Assembly: GCA_946623765.1 (NCBI GenBank)
Contig: CAMORL010000062.1
Coordinates: 1 to 9,062 of the forward strand
Direction of reading: 5' to 3'
Source of the DNA: an uncultured Clostridia bacterium
Lineage (GTDB): Bacteria; Bacillota_A; Clostridia; Christensenellales; CAG-138
Length of the DNA stretch: 9,062 nt
Shown: positions 1 through 5,155 of the stretch, one piece after another
Position numbering within the stretch: the stretch's first letter is position 1
How the letters are laid out: every line of letters starts with the position of its first letter
Translations under genes and position numbers: made by a program
The notes under the pieces: model-generated
Told to the model about the DNA's origin: nothing
What the model saw: the letters and a program-made list of their open reading frames with translations, nothing else
Database searches by the model: none

Positions 1-1649
1 GTCATGATCTTGACCTGCACGGGTGCGAGCCACGTCGGGAACGCGCCCATCGTCTCCTCGATCAGGTACGCCATGAAGCGGTCCAGCGATCCGAGGATCG
101 CGCGGTGCAGAACGACCGGCGTGCGCTCCTTGCCGTCCTTGTCGATGTAGGTCAGGTTGAACCGTGCCGGCAGACAGAAGTCGAGCTGACAGGTCGAAAG
201 CGTGTACTCCGCGCCGACCGCCGGGGTCACGTAAACGTCGAGCTTCGGACCGTAGAACGCCGCTTCGCCGATCTCCTCGGTGTATTCGAGTCCGAGCGAG
301 TTCAGAACGTCGCGCAGCGCGTTCTCTGCAGTGTTCCACATTTCGTCGTCGTCATGATACTTGACCTTGTCGGCGGGATCTCTCAAAGACAGCGCGCAGC
401 GGTAGTTCGTGATGCCGAAGTCCTTATAGGTCGTAAAGATCAGATCGACAACCTTTGCAAATTCGTCCTTGATCTGCTCCGGCGTGACGAACAGATGCGC
501 GTCGTTCTGGCAGAAGTGCCGTCCGCGCTCGATGCCCTTCAGCGTGCCGGACGCCTCATAGCGGAAGTCGTGCGCGATCTCGCCGATGCGCACCGGCAGA
601 TTGCGGTAGGAATGCTGCGAGTTTGCATAGATGCGCATGTGATGCGGGCAGTTCATCGGACGAAGCACGTAGGTTTCGTCCTCGACGGTCATCGCCGGGA
701 ACATGTTCTGCTGGTAGTGATCCCAATGCCCCGAGGTCTTATAAAGGTTCACGGTGCCGATGCACGGCGTCAGAACGTGCTGATAACCGGTCTTGATCTC
801 GCGCTCGCGGATATAGTCCTCAAGGATGCGCCACAGCGTGTATCCCTTCGGAAGGAACATCGGCATGCCCTTTCCGACGAGCTCGTCGGTCATAAACAGA
901 CCGAGCTCTCTGCCGAGCTTTCTGTGGTCGCGCTTCTTTGCTTCCTCGATGCGGGTGATGTATGCCTCGAGGTCCTCCTTCTTCGCAAACGCGGTGGCAT
1001 AGATGCGCTGCAGCATCTTGTTCTTTTCCGAACCGCGCCAGTACGCGCCTGCAAGGCTCATGATCTTGATGTTCTTGACTTTGCCGGTCGAAGCTACGTG
1101 CGGACCTGCGCAAAGGTCCACAAACTCGCCCTGACGGTAGAAACTGATCGTTTCGCCTTCGGGCAGATCCTCGATGAGCTCGACCTTATAGGGCTCTCCC
1201 TTCTCCTGCATGAACGCGATCGCTTCCTCGCGCGGCAGTTCGAAGCGTTCGAGCTTATGGTTCTCGCTGACGATGCGGTCCATTTCCTTTTCGATTGCCT
1301 TGAAATCGTCCGGCGTGAAGGCATGCTCGGAATCGAAGTCGTAATAGAATCCGTCCGCGATCGCGGGGCCGATGGCAAGCTTCGTTTCGGGCCAGAGTCT
1401 TTTTACCGCCTGCGCAAGGATGTGTGAACCGGTGTGGCGGTATGCCCAGCGACCGTTCTCGTCCTCCCAGGTCAGAAGCTTCAGTTCGCAGTCCTTTTCA
1501 ATCGGGCGGAACGCATCCGCGCGCTCGCCGTCGATCTCACAGCAAAGGGTCGCTTTCTTCAAGCCGTTGCTGATCGCGCCTGCAATATCCAGCGCGCTCA
1601 TGCCGTTTTCAAATTCCCGCTTGGATCCGTCGGGAAACGTGATAATCAT
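1..1649 (-). CDS. thrS: Threonyl-tRNA synthetase, C-terminus cut by window edge
   Basis: Cytosolic class II synthetase that charges tRNA-Thr with threonine. 549 residues are visible and the frame is still open at the left edge, so the C-terminal anticodon-binding domain lies outside. Domains in order: TGS (about 1-60); editing domain with the HTGSH motif (His72, His76) and CAGPH (Cys180, His184), which clears mischarged Ser-tRNA; then the catalytic core. The three zinc ligands expected in ThrRS are present: Cys334 in RPMNCP, His385 in QNDAHLF and His515 in VVLHRAILGS. Motif 2 reads DFRYEASGTLKGIERGR. Two in-frame ATGs lie two codons apart (1655 and 1649). The AGGAGG at 1657-1662 is 1 base from the first and 7 from the second, so I start at 1649. 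Transcription comes from the promoter at 1879-1906 through a T-box leader. I see no broken or missing active-site residue. Identity is secure. Confidence 0.97.
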   Translation of the reverse strand, partial: MIITFPDGSKREFENGMSALDIAGAISNGLKKATLCCEIDGERADAFRPIEKDCELKLLTWEDENGRWAYRHTGSHILAQAVKRLWPETKLAIGPAIADGFYYDFDSEHAFTPDDFKAIEKEMDRIVSENHKLERFELPREEAIAFMQEKGEPYKVELIEDLPEGETISFYRQGEFVDLCAGPHVASTGKVKNIKIMSLAGAYWRGSEKNKMLQRIYATAFAKKEDLEAYITRIEEAKKRDHRKLGRELGLFMTDELVGKGMPMFLPKGYTLWRILEDYIREREIKTGYQHVLTPCIGTVNLYKTSGHWDHYQQNMFPAMTVEDETYVLRPMNCPHHMRIYANSQHSYRNLPVRIGEIAHDFRYEASGTLKGIERGRHFCQNDAHLFVTPEQIKDEFAKVVDLIFTTYKDFGITNYRCALSLRDPADKVKYHDDDEMWNTAENALRDVLNSLGLEYTEEIGEAAFYGPKLDVYVTPAVGAEYTLSTCQLDFCLPARFNLTYIDKDGKERTPVVLHRAILGSLDRFMAYLIEETMGAFPTWLAPVQVKIM

Positions 1650-1655
1650 ATCCAT

Positions 1656-1662
1656 ACCTCCT
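1656..1662 (-). promoter_or_regulatory. Ribosome binding site that decides the thrS start
   Basis: On the minus strand this reads AGGAGGT, a near-perfect Shine-Dalgarno sequence. Its spacing of 7 bases to the ATG at 1649 is normal, while the ATG at 1655 is only 1 base away and is unlikely to be used. It lies just downstream of the T-box terminator, so ribosomes reach it only on read-through transcripts. Confidence 0.85.
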
Positions 1663-1676
1663 GTTTGATTCAAAAT

Positions 1677-1703
1677 AAAAAAGCGTCCCGATACAAGGGA
1701 CGC
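1677..1703 (-). terminator. T-box-controlled intrinsic terminator of thrS leader
   Basis: On the minus strand GCGTCCC (1697-1703) pairs perfectly with GGGACGC (1683-1689) around a 7-base loop, followed by six T, one A and four more T. The 5' arm is the same segment (GCGTCCC) that the antiterminator uses, so the two folds exclude each other. Charged tRNA-Thr should leave this hairpin free to stop transcription before thrS. Confidence 0.93.
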
Positions 1704-1872
1704 TGTATTTTGCGTGGTTCCACCCTATTTGGTGCTCTTCTTCGCTGTAACGGGCGAGCCCGCTTTGATCCTCCGGCGGTCTTCACGCTGTACCCCGTGC
1801 GGCGCTTTCACCCTCCGCCGCTCGCTTTCCGGAGCCGATAAACGCTACTGCTTCCGAATTCGCCTCAAAGAC
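1677..1872 (-). promoter_or_regulatory. T-box riboswitch (tRNA-Thr sensing leader of thrS)
   Basis: Leader RNA that reads the charging state of tRNA-Thr and lets thrS be transcribed when uncharged tRNA accumulates. Read on the minus strand, the T-box AGGGTGGAACCACGC lies at 1712-1726. It forms the textbook antiterminator: AGGG pairs with CCCT, ACGC pairs with GCGT just downstream, and the 7-base bulge UGGAACC is left for the tRNA acceptor end. The bulge triplet UGG pairs with the tRNA CCA, and the following A predicts a U discriminator base. Upstream, Stem I shows the AGCGAG motif, a CGGCG/CGCCG arm closing a GGGTG-containing apical loop, and an AGTA/GAA pair typical of the S-turn beside the specifier loop. 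Next to GAA the triplet ACC (minus strand, 1778-1780) is the likely specifier, a Thr codon. The T-box itself is certain; the exact specifier register and the transcript start near 1872 are inferred. Confidence 0.93.
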
Positions 1873-1878
1873 AGGCAC

Positions 1879-1906
1879 ATTATACCACAATCGCTCATTT
1901 TGTCAA
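1879..1906 (-). promoter_or_regulatory. Sigma-A promoter of thrS
   Basis: Read on the minus strand, the -35 box TTGACA (1901-1906) and the -10 box TATAAT (1879-1884) both match consensus exactly, with a 16-base spacer. The expected transcript start is near 1872, just ahead of the T-box leader. A promoter this strong fits a gene whose control is mainly at the leader by attenuation. Confidence 0.9.
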
Positions 1907-1920
1907 CCGGAAAATTGCCA

Positions 1921-1934
1921 AACCGAACGGTTCG
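1921..1934. repeat. Small palindrome between divergent promoters
   Basis: Two overlapping inverted repeats are visible: AACCG-AA-CGGTT (1921-1932) and CGAAC-G-GTTCG (1924-1934). They sit between the -35 box of the thrS promoter (1901-1906) and that of the rightward promoter (1941-1946). The position would suit an operator, but the arms are only 5 bases, so chance is a real alternative. Confidence 0.35.
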
Positions 1935-1940
1935 CATAAA

Positions 1941-1969
1941 TTGACAGAAAATGTCGATTTTGGTATACT
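1941..1969 (+). promoter_or_regulatory. Sigma-A promoter of the rightward two-gene operon
   Basis: TTGACA (1941-1946), a 17-base spacer, then TATACT (1964-1969) preceded by TG at 1961-1962, giving an extended -10. The predicted transcript start is near 1976. It is divergent from the thrS promoter, with 34 bases between the two -35 boxes. A short inverted repeat GACA-GAAAA-TGTC (1943-1955) overlaps the -35 box and could bind a regulator, though it is too short to be sure of. Confidence 0.85.
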
Positions 1970-1975
1970 TTGATT

Positions 1976-2124
1976 GATTGAAAAAGCGGAAGCGACGGAA
2001 AAGTGCAAGCCCGCAGCCTTCCTTCGTCGTCGCCGGCCCGAAAGGAGCGGCGGTCTGCCTCCGCCGGGCATTCCGTGTACACGAGCCGGATCTGTTCTTC
2101 CGCGCATTGAAAGGAGCGAACCCG
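1976..2124 (+). other. GC-rich untranslated leader, about 150 bases
   Basis: Stretch between the predicted transcript start and the ATG at 2125. It contains a 6-base-pair GC-only hairpin, CGGCGG (2048-2053) with CCGCCG (2061-2066) around a 7-base loop, without a following T-run, so it is not a terminator. A sequence resembling a ribosome binding site (AAAGGAG, 2041-2047) precedes it but no start codon follows at useful distance. A TTG codon at 1978 opens a frame into the next gene, but it lies at the transcript start with no ribosome binding site, so I do not call it coding. No known riboswitch was recognised. Confidence 0.5.
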
Positions 2125-2370
2125 ATGAACGTCAGGCTGACTGTTCTCGAAAGCCGCTGCCGCGAGGACTTATGCGCGGCGGGCGACGTATTCCTTGTCG
2201 GACAAACCTGTCCCCCGCTCTGTCACGAGCTTTGGAGCGTCATTTATCCGCAGGTCTTTGCGCTTCTGAACGGCGCAAAGCTCGATCACGGCGACGAGCG
2301 CGTTTTCTTTTTTGAATCATCCTGCCCCGACGGCGGCCGCGTGAAGATCCGCGGCGAGCTTGTCGACTGA
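2125..2370 (+). CDS. Small cysteine-rich protein, TIGR04076-like, function unknown
   Basis: 81 residues, no signal peptide and no membrane segment, so probably cytosolic. It begins MNVRLTVLES and carries five cysteines (12, 17, 29, 33, 67), including a TCPPLCHELW block at 28-37 and SCPDGG at 66-71. The order, an N-terminal strand, then a Cys-Pro block followed by a Trp, then a hydrophobic VFALLNG stretch, then a C-terminal Cys plus Asp-Gly, resembles the uncharacterised TIGR04076 family of Clostridia and archaea. The cysteines could bind metal or be redox active, but the sequence does not show which. The ATG at 2125 is chosen because AAAGGAG at 2110-2116 lies 8 bases upstream; an in-frame TTG at 1978 lacks such a site. 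The next gene starts 28 bases after the stop, so the two are probably co-transcribed from the promoter at 1941-1969. Family assignment is by memory of the motif pattern. Confidence 0.8.
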   Translation: MNVRLTVLESRCREDLCAAGDVFLVGQTCPPLCHELWSVIYPQVFALLNGAKLDHGDERVFFFESSCPDGGRVKIRGELVD

Positions 2371-2398
2371 CCCTTTCGAAAAACAAAGGAGCATTCTC

Positions 2399-5104
2399 AT
2401 GAACAAGCGTATTTTAGCCCTGCTGCTGATTCTGGTTCTGACCGTTTCTCTGCTTCCCGCCGCTTTTGCGGAGGAAGGCGAACCGTCTCCCGACGACGCC
2501 GAACTGTTCGGCGAAGACGCGATCGTCGAACGCGACGAAAGCGGAACTCCCGTCTCCGTAAACGGCTTTCCCGTCCGGGAAGTCACCGCGGGGATCAATC
2601 TGCGCTCGAACAGGGAGGCGTATCAGTACGGCGTTTGGTTTATGGATTACCCCTTCTTTCGGCCTGCAACGCAGTATGACGGCAATCTTGCCGTGATGTC
2701 GCTTGCGATGGCGCTCTCCGCAAACCGCGCGATAATCCCCTCCGAAGAGCAGGCGGCGGACTTCGATCCTTCTCTGCATCTTGAAAAATATCTGACGGAC
2801 GCCGGCTTCTCGAACATCCGCAAGGACGACTATTCCAAGGAGACGAGCATGTATACGATCTCCATGGCGATGGGTTCAAGGGTTATGGAGCAGGAGGGCG
2901 AAGAGCCCTTCACGCTGATCGCGATCGGCGTATGCGGCGGCGGCTACGGAAACGAATGGCAGTCCAACATGACCCCCGGCAGCGGCGAGATCCACGAGGG
3001 ATTTCTCTCCGCATCCCAGCTTGTCATCGACCGTCTTGCGGGCTATATCCTGACCAACGGCATCAAAGGCGACGTCAAGATCTGGATCTCCGGCTTTTCG
3101 CGCGCGGCGGCGGTGTCCAACGTCACCGCGGGTCTGCTTGTGCGTGACGGCGTGTTCCCGAAAGAAAACGTCTACGCCTATACCTTTGCGACGCCCGCGG
3201 CGGTTCTGAACCCTCCGGAAAGCGGGTATGAAAACATCTTCAACATCATCAACCCGATGGACGTCGTGCCGCAGGTTATGCCGTACGACTGGTACTTCGG
3301 CAGGTTCGGAACCGATCGGTTCATTCCGGTGACGGAGTTCTCCTCCGTCGGCGAGTCCTTCACCGAAAACCGTGCGAAAATTGCGCGGGACACGTTCGGC
3401 ATCGAGGCGAACTACAGCCCCGCGCTGAACCTCCGCATGCGTCTGCTGCTGTCCATGATCATGAATGTGGCGGAGAACCGCGAGCAGTACAACGAAACCC
3501 TGCAGCCCGCGGTCGTCGGCATCATGCAGAACAAGAACGCATCCAATCTGCTTTCCACCGTACGGAGTCTGCTCCTTGCGGAGCGCGATTCCGGCATTCT
3601 CGGACGCATCAATGTGGACACGCTCGTAAACTATGTTTTCCGTGTGTTCGGCAACGTGCTGACCAGAACCGAGTTCAGCAATGCGAATCAGAATACCGGC
3701 AGTCTTGTGCGGCGTCTCTTTAACGAGCATTGCGAGGACGCGTATCTTGCGAACATCGATCTGATCCGAAACGGCGTCTTCGAGGACGACGATACCTTTT
3801 CCTACGTCCTCGTCCGCGGTCCTGTCAACGTCTTTTTGACCAAGCCCTCCGAGCCGGAATTTACGATCACGCTGACCGACAAGGGCGAGCTGCGTCCGAA
3901 CGCGTATCTTGAGAGCATGCTTTCCGGCGACGCCGCAGTCCTCGACACGCTCACGCGTACCTATTATATGGAGCGGGTCGGCAAAACGAGCGTGATTGCC
4001 GTTCCGCACGACGACGATTTCGTCGTGAAATGGGAAGCCGTGAAGAACGGGACCGTCGAAGTGCAGATTGCGGATTGCTCCGTACACGCGGGAGCGCGCT
4101 TCTACGGTTTGACGTCCGATCCGGTCCGTGTCAGCCGCGGCAGCACCGGTACGGCATACCGGTCGGAATCCGGCGAATACCGGATGCCGGACACCTTCGT
4201 CCCCGCCGTCTATGAAGCGTCGGACCTTGCGGAGTTCATCGGAATCGGCTCCGCCGGGATCAACTGGCGTCTGACGCTGATGATCGCCGCAGCGCTCGCC
4301 GGTATCGTCATCACGGTCCTCATCTGGGCGATACTGCTTCTGCTGCGCAACCGCAGAAAGCCCGGCATTCTCATCTGGATCTGCCTCGGCATCTTCTGTA
4401 TCTCCATGCTGGAAGCGGAGCTGGCATTCTGGTTCTTTGCGGACCAAACGAGACTGCGCATGCTCTGGAAGATGATCCTCGGCGCAGCGCTTCTCGTGAT
4501 CTTCCTGTTCAGGCATTGGAAATCCAAGCGCACGCTTCTGATGCTGCCGGGCATCTTCATGCTGATCGCCGCCGACGTCGTGATGTGTCTCTATGTACTG
4601 CAGGGGCTGATTCTGTTCCTGATCGCACACGGTCTTCTGGTCTTCGCGTTCCTGTACCGTTCGCCGATGCCGCTGAAGATGTGGATCCAGTGGGCGGCGG
4701 TTTCGGTGATCGCAGACGTGCTGATCGTTCTTGGCTTTATCCGAAAGATCGGACCGCTCGCATGGGGCGCCGCGCTCTATGTGGACGTGCTTCTTCTGAT
4801 GAGCTACAGCGCCGGCGGTCAGCCTGTGCGGGCCAGATTTGCGGCGAGACTGTTCCTGATTTCGGAAACGATCCTCGGCATCTATTTGCTCCTGTTCAGC
4901 GAACCGATTCTGCACATTCTCTCCGTGCTGATGTTCGATATCGCGCTGCTGATGATCTCCGTCAGCCGCACGGGCGTGGAACAGCCGAAAGAACCGGAAG
5001 CCGAAGAGAAACCGGAACCCGAAGAGGAACCGGAACCCGAGAAGGAACCGGAACCCGAAGAGGAACCGGAAGCGCTTTCGAAAGCAGCGCCGCAAGTCGA
5101 ATAA
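2399..5104 (+). CDS. Exported lipase-like hydrolase fused to a YhhN-like membrane domain
   Basis: 901 residues. Start ATG 2399 follows AAAGGAG (2385-2391) by 7 bases and opens a clear signal peptide, residues 1-24, ending AAFA before EEG. Residues about 60-480 resemble class-3-lipase-like alpha/beta hydrolases of Clostridia: IHEGFLSASQ, nucleophile elbow SGFSRAA (Ser234), YTFATPA, then NIINPMDVVP (Asp288) and NEHCEDAY (His444), a plausible triad. The elbow has Ala where most lipases have Gly. Residues about 480-620 look like a beta-rich linker. Nine membrane helices follow (about 625-856). Arg/Lys-rich loops (RNRRK, RHWKSKR, YRSPMPLK, QPVRARFAAR) put the hydrolase outside and the tail inside. 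The last eight helices resemble YhhN/TMEM86 lysoplasmalogenases: LIAADVVM (Asp726), GLILFLIAH (His744), LFLISETILG (Glu823), ALLMISVS. The tail is an acidic Pro-Glu repeat. The gene is second in a two-gene operon. The substrate is unknown, and the hydrolase half is more certain than the YhhN half. Confidence 0.85.
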   Translation: MNKRILALLLILVLTVSLLPAAFAEEGEPSPDDAELFGEDAIVERDESGTPVSVNGFPVREVTAGINLRSNREAYQYGVWFMDYPFFRPATQYDGNLAVMSLAMALSANRAIIPSEEQAADFDPSLHLEKYLTDAGFSNIRKDDYSKETSMYTISMAMGSRVMEQEGEEPFTLIAIGVCGGGYGNEWQSNMTPGSGEIHEGFLSASQLVIDRLAGYILTNGIKGDVKIWISGFSRAAAVSNVTAGLLVRDGVFPKENVYAYTFATPAAVLNPPESGYENIFNIINPMDVVPQVMPYDWYFGRFGTDRFIPVTEFSSVGESFTENRAKIARDTFGIEANYSPALNLRMRLLLSMIMNVAENREQYNETLQPAVVGIMQNKNASNLLSTVRSLLLAERDSGILGRINVDTLVNYVFRVFGNVLTRTEFSNANQNTGSLVRRLFNEHCEDAYLANIDLIRNGVFEDDDTFSYVLVRGPVNVFLTKPSEPEFTITLTDKGELRPNAYLESMLSGDAAVLDTLTRTYYMERVGKTSVIAVPHDDDFVVKWEAVKNGTVEVQIADCSVHAGARFYGLTSDPVRVSRGSTGTAYRSESGEYRMPDTFVPAVYEASDLAEFIGIGSAGINWRLTLMIAAALAGIVITVLIWAILLLLRNRRKPGILIWICLGIFCISMLEAELAFWFFADQTRLRMLWKMILGAALLVIFLFRHWKSKRTLLMLPGIFMLIAADVVMCLYVLQGLILFLIAHGLLVFAFLYRSPMPLKMWIQWAAVSVIADVLIVLGFIRKIGPLAWGAALYVDVLLLMSYSAGGQPVRARFAARLFLISETILGIYLLLFSEPILHILSVLMFDIALLMISVSRTGVEQPKEPEAEEKPEPEEEPEPEKEPEPEEEPEALSKAAPQVE
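4991..5074 (+). repeat. Tandem 18-base repeat encoding a Pro-Glu tail
   Basis: About 4.7 copies of an 18-base unit close to GAACCGGAACCCGAAGAG, at 4991-5008, 5009-5026, 5027-5044, 5045-5062 and a partial copy at 5063-5074. Each copy encodes six residues such as EPEPEE, so copy number changes keep the frame. The repeat forms the acidic, presumably cytoplasmic C-terminal tail of the lipase/YhhN-like protein. Copies differ by one to three bases, which suggests an older expansion under selection for charge rather than a fresh slip. Confidence 0.9.
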
Positions 5105-5111
5105 CGCGCCG

Positions 5112-5152
5112 AAACAAAATCGAGCAGGCATTTGCCTGCTCGTATTGTTTTT
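5112..5152. terminator. Bidirectional intrinsic terminator between convergent operons
   Basis: A perfect 9-base-pair hairpin, CGAGCAGGC (5121-5129) and GCCTGCTCG (5134-5142), with loop ATTT. On the plus strand TATTGTTTTT follows (5143-5152); on the minus strand the flank reads ATTTTGTTT (5112-5120). It lies 16 bases after the lipase-like gene and 13 bases after the stop of the convergent histidine kinase, so it can end both transcripts. Confidence 0.9.
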
Positions 5153-5155
5153 GGG

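Noticed and set aside
105..1427. A 440-codon open frame on the plus strand opposite thrS
   Set aside because: It is antisense to an unmistakable thrS with all catalytic residues, and its translation resembles no protein family.
2048..2066. GC hairpin in the leader as a terminator or riboswitch
   Set aside because: No T-run follows and no known riboswitch core was recognised. It is kept only as a leader structure.
1978..2124. N-terminal extension of the small Cys protein from a TTG codon (lysine/arginine-rich)
   Set aside because: The TTG sits at the predicted transcript start with no ribosome binding site, whereas the ATG at 2125 has AAAGGAG 8 bases upstream and starts where the family fold should begin.
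2360..2398. Upstream TTG start for the lipase-like protein
   Set aside because: It would overlap the previous gene's stop and put 13 residues before a normal signal peptide. The ATG at 2399 has a good ribosome binding site.
4991..5074. CRISPR-like direct repeats
   Set aside because: The 18-base units are contiguous without spacers and lie in frame inside a coding sequence.
2876..5131. A 751-codon open frame on the minus strand opposite the lipase-like gene
   Set aside because: It has no plausible ribosome binding site, its translation is Arg/His/Asp-rich with low-complexity Phe-Arg repeats from the antisense of the Pro-Glu tail, and it shows no domain. It is a by-product of GC-rich codon use in the real gene.
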